A DNA stretch of 64,000 nt from Nitrospinia bacterium (GTDB lineage: Bacteria; Nitrospinota; Nitrospinia; Nitrospinales; JAJDAT01): NCBI GenBank assembly GCA_029261715.1, contig JAJDAT010000005.1, positions 124,001 through 188,000 of the forward strand. The letters run 5' to 3'. Below the pieces are notes generated by a model, which was given only the letters and a program-made list of their open reading frames with translations, was not told the origin of the DNA and ran no database searches. This document shows positions 18,142 through 26,579 of the stretch, piece after piece; the first letter of the stretch is position 1; each line of letters starts with the position of its first letter. Both the position numbers and the translations under genes were made by a program.

Positions 18142-18158
18142 AGCAAACTCTATGCCAA
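18142..18158 (-). promoter_or_regulatory. Sigma-54 (-24/-12) promoter of the flhA operon
   Basis: Minus-strand sequence TTGGCATAGAGTTTGCT: TTGGCA at -24, exactly 10 bases between GG and GC, and TTGCT at -12. The predicted start is near 18131, about 84 bases before the flhA ATG. This is the strongest -24/-12 match in the window and agrees with the known use of sigma-54 for early flagellar genes. The remaining 18159-18363 shows nothing further. Confidence 0.78.
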
Positions 18159-18363
18159 GAATGATAATAAGGCTCAAAAATTCAATGGATTGAAGAAATA
18201 CTTTAAAATTCAATAGGTTTTCCTAAAAGTCGTAGGTCTTTTGATGATTGTGTTATATATAATGTATAGAAAAAATATTTCTCCTAAATTTCTATAAAGG
18301 AGTGCAAAATTAGATACGAAATATTGGAGCTTTGAGTGCTAAGTTTTAGTGGTAGGAGTGTTA

Positions 18364-18392
18364 TTGACTCATTGGAATGGAAATGCTAATTT
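18364..18392 (+). promoter_or_regulatory. Sigma-70 type promoter of tRNA-Lys
   Basis: TTGACT (18364-18369) and TAATTT (18387-18392) are separated by 17 bases. Initiation would fall near 18399, about 17 bases before the mature tRNA 5' end. The -10 box is a weak match. Confidence 0.45.
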
Positions 18393-18415
18393 GAGTCGAA
18401 TAGAATAAAAAAAGT

Positions 18416-18491
18416 GGGCCGTTAGCTCAACTGGCAGAGCAATTGACTCTTAATCAATAGGTTGAAGGTTCGATTCCTTCACGGCTCACCA
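18416..18491 (+). tRNA. tRNA-Lys (CTT)
   Basis: A complete cloverleaf of 76 bases. The acceptor stem GGGCCGT pairs with ACGGCTC (one G-U), the discriminator is A and CCA is encoded. The anticodon loop is CTCTTAA, giving anticodon CTT (lysine). The T stem GAAGG/CCTTC encloses TTCGATT. A strong terminator follows within 10 bases, so this is a single-tRNA transcript. Confidence 0.96.
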
Positions 18492-18500
18492 ATTAAATTA

Positions 18501-18534
18501 AGGGTTTGGGGGATTTCCTCTAAGCCCTTTTTTT
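18501..18534 (+). terminator. Rho-independent terminator of tRNA-Lys
   Basis: A 13-bp stem with a few G-U pairs (AGGGTTTGGGGGA against TCCTCTAAGCCCT), loop TTT, then a run of seven T residues. Confidence 0.88.
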
Positions 18535-19077
18535 ATTGGGATGACAAGTTGATGGGGTTTAGGTTATTTTCGGCAACTTTAAATGAATCGAACTTGGTTT
18601 TAGTGATCTTGAGCTTTTGATTATTTCTTTTTGTAGGCTCTATGTAGATATCTCGTTTCAAATTCTTGAGGTAGCCTAAACCAAAGCAAAAATTTTGGCC
18701 AAATAAAACCTTTAAATGTAAATATTTATAGAACATCTTCAAAGTTATTCAGAAATCTTAAAACAGTAAAGAATAAGATTCGTAATCAATAGGTCAGAGC
18801 TTTATTTATCCACGTTTGCTCTTCATTTCAAGGTGTTTTCAGGAAACTTATAATACCTAGTTTTTATGCCGATGCATTGTGAAAAGTCACTCATGCTTTT
18901 TTAAGGGCAATGCCTTCGGTATTTGAGTTTTTCCTTCGACATAGTATGAAATATCTAGGAATTTGACTTTTTTTGCTTATGCCCTTACCAGATTTTACCG
19001 ACAAGAAGACTAAATAATTTTTCCCATACCAATCAGAGTATGGCGGCTATCATATTTTTAAGAGGAAATAGGAAACT
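18535..19077. other. Gene-free stretch between tRNA-Lys and the methyltransferase gene
   Basis: No gene or RNA is recognised. A 69-codon minus-strand frame at 18533-18742 has no ribosome binding site and is probably chance. The 12-mer TAATCAATAGGT from the tRNA anticodon arm recurs at 18783-18794; this could be an attachment-site remnant but is short enough to be coincidence. GGAAATAGG precedes the next gene. Confidence 0.4.
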
Positions 19078-19896
19078 ATGCCTACAAGTACTTATTCTCA
19101 GATTCCTACTGTTGTGAGTTATTTGCAAGCAGTAATGCCATCTTCCCTTCTTGATATTGGCTTGGGGAATGGAAAGTTCGGTTTTATCGCTAGAGACCTT
19201 CTGGACGTGATGTTGGGCGAGAGATACCACAAGAAAGATTGGAAGATCAAAATCGACGGTATCGAAATCTTCGAAAACTATATCCAAGATCACCAAAAAA
19301 GCATATATAACGAAATCTTTATTGGCGATGCTTATGATGTCATCGATGAATTAGGACAATACGATCTAATCTACCTGGGGGATGTCCTAGAACATATAGA
19401 AAAAAATAGAGCATATGATTTTCTCGAAAAATGCGCCAACCACTGCAATCGTTTTTTAATCCTTTCTATTCCTTTGGGAGAAAAGTGGATCCAACCCGAG
19501 ATGTATGGAAATCCTCACGAAGAGCATCTTTCTTTCTGGAATGCCGAGGATTTTGAAGAGTTTTCTATAGAAAAAAGCTATTTGGATTTTCCAAATATTG
19601 GGCAATACGGTACTTTTCTAATAAAGGCGGAAGACTTTATCCATTATCGATTGAGGGGAAAAGCGAACGCTTTGTTTGTCGAAGGCAAAGAAACAGAATC
19701 AATTTTGTATTTAAAAGAAAGATTGAGCGGTCTTCCGCCCAATCTTGAAAGTAACTATCTCCTAGCAGATTTTTATTTGCAAAAGAAAAATCTTCAAGGA
19801 ACCATCGACCAATTGAAGATCACCCAGGAAATGTTTCCGGAAGAACCCAGCGTAAAAGAATTTCTTGAACAAGTAACATTAGCTGCAGCTACTTAA
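19078..19896 (+). CDS. Class I SAM methyltransferase with C-terminal TPR-like region
   Basis: 272 residues. SAM-binding motif I is LLDIGLGNGKFG (near 22-33), and YDLIYLGDVLEHIEKN is the following acidic motif seen in type-11/12 methyltransferases. From about residue 200 the chain changes to helical repeats resembling TPRs (LESNYLLADFYLQKKNLQGT). The acceptor is unknown. Codon use is richer in C-ending codons (ATC, GAC, CTC) than the surrounding genes, and the gene sits behind a tRNA, both signs of possible transfer. Confidence 0.75.
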   Translation: MPTSTYSQIPTVVSYLQAVMPSSLLDIGLGNGKFGFIARDLLDVMLGERYHKKDWKIKIDGIEIFENYIQDHQKSIYNEIFIGDAYDVIDELGQYDLIYLGDVLEHIEKNRAYDFLEKCANHCNRFLILSIPLGEKWIQPEMYGNPHEEHLSFWNAEDFEEFSIEKSYLDFPNIGQYGTFLIKAEDFIHYRLRGKANALFVEGKETESILYLKERLSGLPPNLESNYLLADFYLQKKNLQGTIDQLKITQEMFPEEPSVKEFLEQVTLAAAT

Positions 19897-19901
19897 TTCA
19901 A

Positions 19902-19976
19902 TAAGCCCTCATTTCTCCTAAAAGGACTTTTGATTTTCCTTTTGATATAAAAATTGAAGGAAACTTTTTGGGCTTA
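19902..19976 (+). terminator. Structured region after the methyltransferase gene
   Basis: The outer arms TAAGCCC (19902-19908) and GGGCTTA (19970-19976) are a perfect 7-bp inverted repeat. Inside it AAAAGGA/TCCTTTT and TTCCTT/AAGGAA can form smaller stems. It begins 5 bases after the stop codon. A termination role is likely from position, but no clear T-run follows. Confidence 0.4.
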
Positions 19977-20516
19977 TGAGAATGTTTTAGGTGACTAATA
20001 AAAAAATATAGAGGTGCGGATTTTTCGATCTCCAGCATTTTTCGAACTTGGCCCTAAAGGAATAAAAGCGGGTATTTTGCCCGATTGATCTGATTTATTT
20101 TTGGCTCCGCATTACTGATCCCGCACTTTAATTATAAAAGCCCCGCCAGCTCTTGAAGGACACCGGCCACGCAATCGAGTTTATTTGTATTTGGGTAAAA
20201 ACATACCGGGTCGTGCTATAAAAGTGGTTTGTAGGTTGCATTCTTTGTTTCCATTCAATTCCAATAGTATCTCTTTGAGGTTTAAACCGATATCTTGAAA
20301 TTTGGGCGATATGTATCCGAGGGCGGTTTATATTCTTTCGGGGGTAGGGGTATTCCCGAAAACGAGTCTACTATAACTAGATGCAATGAGTTCGTTAAGG
20401 TAAAAATATTATGACTATTGCCTCGTATTGCTTATGCTAACTAACTGAAATAAAATAACTGATTCTCAAACCTAAATATTACGAAAACTTCAAATTTAAT
20501 CGATTCAGAATAAACT
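19977..20516. other. Gene-poor stretch, possible decayed coding sequence
   Basis: No intact gene. GC content and short GC-rich words differ from other spacers. A protein-like but startless minus-strand frame lies at 20181-20327. The rest holds nothing recognisable up to the next ATG at 20517. Confidence 0.35.
20181..20327 (-). pseudogene. Possible decayed gene fragment
   Basis: Forty-eight open codons between two stops on the minus strand, with protein-like content (LGYISPKFQDIGLNLKEIL, then FIARPGMFLPKYK). There is no start codon or ribosome binding site. It may be the remnant of a gene lost near the tRNA-adjacent segment; no family is recognised. Confidence 0.22.
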
Positions 20517-20864
20517 ATGGCTATAGCTATTTATCACAATCCGGATTGCTCAAAATCAAGGAAGACTCTGGAGTTACTCAAAGAGAATGATATTGAACCA
20601 ACCATCGTCGAATATCTTAAAGCTCCACCAACCGCAGAAAAACTTAAAGAAATTCTTTCTCAACTCGGGATGGCGCCACGCGATTTGATACGCACGAAAG
20701 AAGACGAATATTTTGAGTATGGACTCAAAGACCCATCCTTATCTGATGAACAAATAATAGCTTATATGGCTAGATACCCAATTCTCATTGAGCGTCCCAT
20801 CGTGTTTGCTAATGGGAAGGCTGTGATAGGTCGTCCTCCAGAGCAAGTGTTGGAAATTATTTAA
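20517..20864 (+). CDS. ArsC/Spx-family arsenate reductase-like protein
   Basis: 115 residues with the ArsC (glutaredoxin-coupled) pattern: IYHNPDCSKSRKTLELL with the single catalytic Cys at 11, VEYLKAPPT, and the C-terminal RPIVFANGKAVIGRPPE carrying the arginines that bind the oxyanion. It is full length for the arsC class. No ArsR, ArsB or Acr3 gene is nearby, so arsenate detoxification is not supported by context; YfgD-like house-keeping members of the same family look alike. No good ribosome binding site is seen. Confidence 0.85.
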   Translation: MAIAIYHNPDCSKSRKTLELLKENDIEPTIVEYLKAPPTAEKLKEILSQLGMAPRDLIRTKEDEYFEYGLKDPSLSDEQIIAYMARYPILIERPIVFANGKAVIGRPPEQVLEII

Positions 20865-20964
20865 TTGCTATATGGGAGTTTCCTTAAATAAGAGATCTTT
20901 TGATTTTCACCGAAATATCTATAAGATATAATGATTAAAAGTTAATTAGAAAAGGGATAGATTC

Positions 20965-21588
20965 ATGGAAAAAACGAAGCGCTTTTTAGGAATATTAACT
21001 ATTTCCTTATTGAGCTTGCCATGTTTGGTATTCGCAGGATACCAAGAAGGAAGAGATGCTTTTGATCGGATGGATTATCCAACCGCTCTAAAAGAATTTA
21101 AAGCATTAGCAAGCCAAAATGATGCCCTTGGTCAATATGGTCTTGGCGTGATGTATGACATAGGTGGAGGCGTTCCTCAAAATTCTGATGAAGCCGCCAA
21201 GTGGTATAGATTGTCGGCAGAACAAGGAAATGCCGACGCTCAAAATAATCTTGGAGCTATGTATGAATCTGGAGAAGGTCTTCCACAAGATTCTAAGGAA
21301 GCTGTTAAATGGTATCGGCGAGCCGCAGAAGGTGGAAACTTTGACGCTCCAAATAATCTTGGCGCGATGTATCTAACGGGGATTGGAGTTCCTCGTGATT
21401 ATGTACAAGCTCATATGTGGTTTGATCTAGCGATGCAAAGAAAGGATAGGGCAGCTGCAAAGAACATGAGATTTGTTATGAAAAAAATGAGTCAAGACCA
21501 AATTGCAGCAGCTAGAAAACTTGCGAAAGATTGGATGGGGATTTACGAAAGTAGATTCTATCAAAGTAAATGGAAAAGATTGCGTTAA
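20965..21588 (+). CDS. Secreted Sel1-repeat protein
   Basis: 207 residues with a signal peptide ending near Ala25 (LPCLVFAG). Three to four Sel1-like repeats of about 36 residues follow; two read YRLSAEQGNADAQNNLGAMY and YRRAAEGGNFDAPNNLGAMY. The last repeat runs into a helical tail. Sel1 proteins act as periplasmic scaffolds for protein contacts; the partner is unknown. The near-identical repeats create similar open frames in other reading registers, which are not genes. Confidence 0.87.
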   Translation: MEKTKRFLGILTISLLSLPCLVFAGYQEGRDAFDRMDYPTALKEFKALASQNDALGQYGLGVMYDIGGGVPQNSDEAAKWYRLSAEQGNADAQNNLGAMYESGEGLPQDSKEAVKWYRRAAEGGNFDAPNNLGAMYLTGIGVPRDYVQAHMWFDLAMQRKDRAAAKNMRFVMKKMSQDQIAAARKLAKDWMGIYESRFYQSKWKRLR

Positions 21589-21604
21589 TAGCTTTGAGGT
21601 AATA

Positions 21605-21691
21605 ATGGATAGTGGTGTTTGGGTTAGGATAATTTTGGCCGGTTGTGTAGCGATGCTTATGCTTTATGCGATGTGGGATAAAACAATTTAA
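21605..21691 (+). CDS. 28-residue single-span membrane peptide
   Basis: A short frame with a strong ribosome binding site (GAGGT, 4 bases before the ATG). The product starts MDSGVWVR, has a hydrophobic core IILAGCVAMLMLYAM, and ends WDKTI. It lies 16 bases behind the Sel1-repeat gene and may be co-transcribed with it. The ribosome binding site and clean helix argue for a real small membrane protein; conservation cannot be judged here. Confidence 0.5.
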   Translation: MDSGVWVRIILAGCVAMLMLYAMWDKTI

Positions 21692-21717
21692 TCTATCTGT
21701 TCGCTATTTAAAATGAT

Positions 21718-23145
21718 TTAATTTTTACTGTAGTTCAAATTATAGGTTTTGATTAATTTATAAAGATTGCTTCTACTCAAGCCCAATTGTTCTGCGGCGT
21801 AAGTCACGTTGCCGTTAGCGATTTCAAGAGCGTTCTGCAATACTATTTTCTCGATTTCTTTAATTGGAATTATTTTATCTTTTGGAAGAGTGATTCCATA
21901 TTCCGCTTCGGCTTCCTCTAAATTAAACGAGCCACCATCAATTTCTGTTTTCTCATTGCTGTTCATTCCATTTTGTTGTGAAGCATTGAGTATTTCGTCT
22001 GGTAAATAGTTTAACTCTAGAGTCTCTCCCTCGGCGAGTAACATGCTTCGCAAGAGTATGTTTGATAATTCGCGTATGTTTCCAGGCCACTGATAATTTT
22101 GCAGAGCTAACATTGCGTCGCCACTAACGGATTTAATATTTTTGTCTAGTTCATGATTGAATTTGGAAACGAAATGACCGACTAATAAGGGGATGTCTTC
22201 TTTCCTCTCTCTAAGCGGGGGTATGTGAATTGGAAATACGGATAGGCGGTAGTATAAATCTTCGCGAAACTGTCCTCTTGCCATTTCTTTTTTTAAATCT
22301 TTGTTACAAGCCGATATTATAAAAGAGTTTATATGTATTGGTTTTTGACCTCCAATACGATAAAAGCTTTTCTCTTGAATCGCTCTTAGAATAGAGGCTT
22401 GTGTTTTTAATCCCATTTCTGAAATTTCGTCTAAAAACAAAACGCCATTGTGAGAGAGTTCTAATTTTCCTTTTTTGTCTTCCGATGCGTCAGTAAACGA
22501 CCCTTTTTGATGGCCGAATAATTCGCTTTCTTGAAGCGTTTCCGCGATAGACCCGCAGTTTATGTCAACAAAGGGGCCATGAGAAAACATGCTGTAGGAA
22601 TGAATCGCTCGAGCAACTAACTCTTTCCCCGTTCCGCTCTCTCCGTGGATCAAAACATGGACTTGATTGGAATCTATTTTTTTTATCTTTTCAATTTGAT
22701 TGACTAGGTTCTGAACTGCTTGGCTCTTTCCAATAATTTTCCAATCCAAATTCTTATTTTTAAATTCTGTGAGTTGAAGATGTGTTTTTACTCGCACTAA
22801 AATTTCTTGTTCTGTAAAAGGTTTGGTCACGTAATCGGAACCTCCCGCTTCAAAACCCGAAATAATATCATCTACAGAAGTCTTGCCCGTTACAAAAATT
22901 ATGGGAATTTTGTGGGTGAGCCAGCTATTTTTTAGCTTTTTACAGGTTTGGAATCCGTCTTGACCGGGCATCATCACATCCAACAATATTAATTGAGGTA
23001 AAACTTTTGAGGCAATTTCGATAGCTTTTTCCCCATTGGGAGCCATCGAAATACTATAGCCCTCATCTTCCAGGAATGTTCTTAGGATGGTGACATTTTC
23101 TGGAACATCGTCAACAATTAGGATTTTAGGGCTTATATCTTCCAT
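21718..23145 (-). CDS. NtrC-family response regulator
   Basis: 475 residues: receiver domain (phospho-acceptor Asp near 56 in LLDVMMPG), sigma-54-interacting AAA+ domain with Walker A GESGTGKE, Walker B FLDEISE and R-finger region REDLYYRLSVFPI, then a Fis-type HTH (AAEQLGLSRSNLYKLI). The sigma-54 contact loop reads GSFTDA instead of GAFTGA. It is divergent from the beta-barrel/DctP-LivK/kinase operon, whose promoter is of -24/-12 type, and probably activates it. ATG 23145 is taken as start rather than the preceding TTG. Confidence 0.93.
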   Translation of the reverse strand: MEDISPKILIVDDVPENVTILRTFLEDEGYSISMAPNGEKAIEIASKVLPQLILLDVMMPGQDGFQTCKKLKNSWLTHKIPIIFVTGKTSVDDIISGFEAGGSDYVTKPFTEQEILVRVKTHLQLTEFKNKNLDWKIIGKSQAVQNLVNQIEKIKKIDSNQVHVLIHGESGTGKELVARAIHSYSMFSHGPFVDINCGSIAETLQESELFGHQKGSFTDASEDKKGKLELSHNGVLFLDEISEMGLKTQASILRAIQEKSFYRIGGQKPIHINSFIISACNKDLKKEMARGQFREDLYYRLSVFPIHIPPLRERKEDIPLLVGHFVSKFNHELDKNIKSVSGDAMLALQNYQWPGNIRELSNILLRSMLLAEGETLELNYLPDEILNASQQNGMNSNEKTEIDGGSFNLEEAEAEYGITLPKDKIIPIKEIEKIVLQNALEIANGNVTYAAEQLGLSRSNLYKLIKTYNLNYSKN

Positions 23146-23600
23146 CAATTTTATTAATCCAGTTAAAGAAAATAATCAAGCAACCAATCTATTTGAAGCG
23201 TATGAAGATTAATTAAGCAAAGCAACATTAATTGTTTATCTATACTATCTCTATTAGCTGATTACAACAAGTATAAATTGAGGAAACTTATAAAAATATG
23301 AAGTTAATAGAGCTTGGTTATTAGCGATAAAAATAGAACTAACAATAAAATGAGATAACGGCTTTAAAGATCATAAAGCTATACCGTTTAGCTCATCCTC
23401 TTGTGAAATTCCACTTATAAGAAAGATTGTCTTAAAAACAGACAAAACTAATCCAATATTAAGAAATCTGACTCATATAATCTCCCCAATAGAGCTTAAC
23501 TTGTTTTTAATTTTAAATTTGTTGTCTCTAAATCAAAAATAATCAATGGGATATCCTTCTTATGGATTTATCCGTTTGGCAGAAAAATTAAATAAATAAA
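23146..23600. other. Divergent control region
   Basis: No gene. Contains a candidate activator dyad at 23427-23445 and a second TTGTCT half-site at 23522-23527, both upstream of the -24/-12 promoter at 23601. AT-rich otherwise. Confidence 0.5.
23427..23445. promoter_or_regulatory. Candidate enhancer dyad for the NtrC-like regulator
   Basis: TTGTCT-N7-AGACAA, perfect 6-bp arms. It is centred about 165 bases upstream of the -24 element at 23601, a normal distance for activators of this class. Binding by the adjacent NtrC-like protein is inferred. Confidence 0.45.
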
Positions 23601-23617
23601 TGGCCCAAGTATTGCTT
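23601..23617 (+). promoter_or_regulatory. Sigma-54 (-24/-12) promoter of the beta-barrel/sensor operon
   Basis: TGGCCCAAGTATTGCTT: TGGCCC at -24, 10 bases between GG and GC, TTGCT at -12. The predicted start is near 23627. That leaves only about 12 bases before GTG 23639 but 36 before GTG 23663, which favours the latter start. Confidence 0.7.
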
Positions 23618-23662
23618 TTACAAATGAGGTAAACCTGTGTGCAAAACCTTTCTGGAGTTTCC

Positions 23663-24418
23663 GTGTTATTTTTTCAAGCGGTTTCTAGGCCGATCATTTT
23701 TATATGCCTTTTTTTACTTATCCATTCTCCCGTAGTTTCTTTTTCGGAAACTGGCCAAAATAAATCTAAAAGCGACATCAAATCCCAGAAGCTGTTAGAG
23801 GAAAAAAATAAGATAGAAATTTCTTATTATTTAGACTCCCGCGATTACAACACTCTTAATATCCTAACGCTTTTTCCCAATCTCCCTTTGGATCTAAAAA
23901 TATTTGGATTTGTCGATTTTCATGGAGATCAAAATCAATCGGATAATCGATTCGATTTAACTCGATACTTTATGGAGTATCGTCTTGGCCGACCTCTGTT
24001 TCCAAAAAGTTCTGGTTGGATAAAAGGTTTAGGACTTGAAGCAGAATACAATGACTTTAATGGACAGAGAAATCACGTTTCTCGTTTTGGAGCGACATAC
24101 AAACATAAATTGCCATTATTTGGTAACTCAAAGAGTTGGTTGCAATGGAGATATCATCCATATGAAACGGACGGGTCTGGAAGTCAGGCAAGCATGATTT
24201 ATTTTATAAGTCTAACTGAAGATTTTTTTATCAATGGTTTTGCAGATATTAATTTTATCGAAGACGGTAGAGATCGTTGGTTACTTGAACCACAACTTAA
24301 TTATAAGTTGACAGATTTAATAGACGCCGCAATCGAATTCCGATACAACGAATTTGAAGACGGAAACCCTAAACTAGATGGGGTCGGCGTAGCAGTTGGC
24401 CTAAAACTAAAATTTTAA
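23663..24418 (+). CDS. Secreted outer-membrane beta-barrel-like protein
   Basis: About 250 residues with a signal peptide (FFQAVSRPIIFICLFLLIHSPVVSFS) and alternating-hydrophobicity strands afterwards, ending in Phe (VGLKLKF) as expected for an outer-membrane barrel. GTG 23663 is preferred because GGAG lies 5 bases upstream and the sigma-54 start leaves it a normal leader; GTG 23639 (8 residues longer, behind GAGGT) is the alternative. It is the first gene of an operon with the DctP-LivK lipoprotein (9-base gap) and the kinase. It could admit the ligand sensed by the system (inference). No family name is recognised. Confidence 0.62.
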   Translation: MLFFQAVSRPIIFICLFLLIHSPVVSFSETGQNKSKSDIKSQKLLEEKNKIEISYYLDSRDYNTLNILTLFPNLPLDLKIFGFVDFHGDQNQSDNRFDLTRYFMEYRLGRPLFPKSSGWIKGLGLEAEYNDFNGQRNHVSRFGATYKHKLPLFGNSKSWLQWRYHPYETDGSGSQASMIYFISLTEDFFINGFADINFIEDGRDRWLLEPQLNYKLTDLIDAAIEFRYNEFEDGNPKLDGVGVAVGLKLKF

Positions 24419-24427
24419 TACAAGAAT

Positions 24428-26569
24428 ATGAAATTTTATTCAACGTCTAACTATTTAATTGCGCTACTTGCCGTGTTCGTTATTTCTTGTGATGAAGGAG
24501 ACCAATCTTTAAAGAAAGCTTCTTTCGGGAAAAAAGAAAATCCTAAAATATATAAATTGAAGTTTGGGCATGATATGCCTGGAGAAAGTCCTCAGCATCT
24601 AGCGGCTAAAAAGTTTAAAGAGATAGTAGAAAGAAAAAGCCAAGGTCGCTTAATAATAGAAGTTTTTCCCAATCAGGTTTTAGGCTCTGATCAAGAAATG
24701 ATCCAACAAGCCATAGATGGAAATTTGGATATAATTTTGCCTCCAACAGCAAAGTTAAGCGGAATTGTGCCGTCTTCTCTTTATTTAGATTTACCCTTCT
24801 TTTTTGAAGATAGGAAAGAGTTGTATGAAATGTTGGATGGAAAACCTGGAGAAATTCTAAAAGATAAATTCTTAAGCAAAGGGTTAGTGGGCGTTTCATT
24901 CTGGGAAAGCGGTTTTAAACATTTTACAGCTAATAAAGAAATTCATTCGCCAAAAGATTTTAAAAACCTCAAAGTTCGGGTTATGAAAAATCGTCTTCTT
25001 GTTGATCAATATAAGTTTTTAGGAGGGAAATCATTTTTCATAGATTTTCTTAAAATATACGACGCTTTAAAAGATGGCGTTATTAACGCTCAAGAAAACT
25101 CGCTAGTTTCTATAAAGAACTTAAAACTATACGAAAGACAATCACATATTATTTTAAGTGAACACGGATATATAGGTTATCTATTATCTTTTAGTAAAAG
25201 AACATACGATAAATTACCTCAAGATTTACAAGAAATCTTATATTCCGCAGGTCAAGAGATCACCGCTTTCGAAAGAGAAGAAACTCAAAAAAAAGAAAAT
25301 CAGTATTTAAAAAAACTGGAAGAAACGAGTGTAAAAATAATCAAGTTAACGAATGAAGAAAAAAAAGCATTTAAGATCGTTCTCCACCCATTGTTGGAAA
25401 AGTATCGACGAACCATTGGATATAAATTACTAGAAATAACGGATCAAATAAAAAGTGAAAAAAATCCATTCTCCGCCGATGAAATTCTAATTGGACTTGA
25501 CGCCGATCTTTTTGCAGGTTCTTCCTCTTCTGGATATTCTATTAAACGAGGAGTTCAAATAGCTGTTAACGAAATCAATAGCAATGGAGGTGTTTTAGGG
25601 AAAAAATTGCGTTTGGTTTCGAAAGATCATTCGGGTATCAGCGCTCGCGGAATTATGAATATTGAATATTTTAGCAAACTTGAGAATTTAGTTGCTGTTG
25701 TAGGTGGGATTCATAGTCCTGTGGCGTTATCCGAATTAGAGACGCTTCACCAAAAAAAGATAATCTATTTGGACCCATGGGCCGCCGCCACAAATATCGT
25801 CGAAAATGGTCACAATCCTAATTATGTTTTTAGAGTTTCTGTTAGAGATGAATATGCAGGTCCTTTTTTAGTCAATCAAACTCTCAAGAAGTATAACAAG
25901 ATAGCCTTGTTATTAGAAAATACTGGCTGGGGCAGAAGCAATCATAAATCGATGAGTTCTGTTTTTAAAGAAAAAGGAATTCAACCGGTAACGGTGCAAT
26001 GGTTTAATTGGAGAGAGCCTAATTTATATAAACAATTGTTTGCAATTAAGAGTTCAGGTGCGGATGCCATTATTTTGGTGTCAAACGCTCCGGAAGGAAA
26101 AACATTAATAAAAAATATGATAGAAAATAATATTAGTATTCCTATTTTTTCTCATTGGGGTATAACAGGCGGTAATTTTGGAAAAGATGTAAAAGATGAA
26201 CTCAAGCTAATAGATTTAAAAGTTCTTCAAACCTTTTCTTTTCTGAAGCCAAAAAACGAAAAAACAAAACTTTTTATTAAAAAATATTTTGACTACCTTG
26301 AATTAGATAAAAAAGGAAATATCGATGCGCCAGTAGGAACCGCTCATGCTTACGATATCGTTCATTTGCTGGCTTTAGCAATTCATTCAGCAAAAAGCTT
26401 AGACCGTGTAGAAATTAGAAAAGCTTTAGAAAATATTTCTTCCTACAATGGGCTGGTAAAAAATTATCATCGACCATTTTCAGAAAAAAGCCACGAGGCA
26501 TTGGATTTGAACGACTTTTTTCTTGCCAAATATGATGATGAAGGAAGAATCATTCCTGTATTAAATTGA
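24428..26569 (+). CDS. Lipoprotein fusing TRAP (DctP) and ABC (LivK-type) solute-binding domains
   Basis: 713 residues with lipobox VISC (Cys21). Residues 41-340 form a complete DctP-type TRAP binding protein: LKFGHDMPGESPQHLAAKKF, GVSFWESGFKHFTANK, KDFKNLKVRVM, DGVINAQENS. Residues about 350-713 form a branched-chain amino-acid type (Peripla_BP_6) domain: GVQIAVNEINSNGGVLGKKL, VVGGIHSPVALSELE, FRVSVRDEYAGPFLV. No TRAP membrane subunits or ABC permease/ATPase are near. Asp follows the lipid Cys, which in E. coli favours retention in the inner membrane. With the kinase gene 10 bases downstream, a ligand-sensing role is more likely than transport (inference). Confidence 0.88.
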   Translation: MKFYSTSNYLIALLAVFVISCDEGDQSLKKASFGKKENPKIYKLKFGHDMPGESPQHLAAKKFKEIVERKSQGRLIIEVFPNQVLGSDQEMIQQAIDGNLDIILPPTAKLSGIVPSSLYLDLPFFFEDRKELYEMLDGKPGEILKDKFLSKGLVGVSFWESGFKHFTANKEIHSPKDFKNLKVRVMKNRLLVDQYKFLGGKSFFIDFLKIYDALKDGVINAQENSLVSIKNLKLYERQSHIILSEHGYIGYLLSFSKRTYDKLPQDLQEILYSAGQEITAFEREETQKKENQYLKKLEETSVKIIKLTNEEKKAFKIVLHPLLEKYRRTIGYKLLEITDQIKSEKNPFSADEILIGLDADLFAGSSSSGYSIKRGVQIAVNEINSNGGVLGKKLRLVSKDHSGISARGIMNIEYFSKLENLVAVVGGIHSPVALSELETLHQKKIIYLDPWAAATNIVENGHNPNYVFRVSVRDEYAGPFLVNQTLKKYNKIALLLENTGWGRSNHKSMSSVFKEKGIQPVTVQWFNWREPNLYKQLFAIKSSGADAIILVSNAPEGKTLIKNMIENNISIPIFSHWGITGGNFGKDVKDELKLIDLKVLQTFSFLKPKNEKTKLFIKKYFDYLELDKKGNIDAPVGTAHAYDIVHLLALAIHSAKSLDRVEIRKALENISSYNGLVKNYHRPFSEKSHEALDLNDFFLAKYDDEGRIIPVLN

Positions 26570-26579
26570 TGGATTTATT

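Noticed and set aside
18016-18213. 65-codon minus-strand frame overlapping the flhA start
   Set aside because: Lies over the flhA start and the -24/-12 promoter in another frame; no ribosome binding site.
18533-18742. 69-codon minus-strand frame after tRNA-Lys
   Set aside because: Begins in AT-rich spacer without ribosome binding site and ends at the terminator; composition fits chance.
18783-18794. 12-base copy of the tRNA-Lys anticodon arm as an attachment site
   Set aside because: Too short in AT-rich DNA to claim; it copies the anticodon arm rather than the 3' end of the tRNA, and no integrase is present. Kept only as a side remark.
20517-20864. Arsenic resistance operon
   Set aside because: Only an arsC-like gene is present; no ArsR regulator or arsenite exporter nearby.
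21106-21288. Open frames on both strands inside the Sel1-repeat gene
   Set aside because: Produced by the repeated sequence of the real gene.
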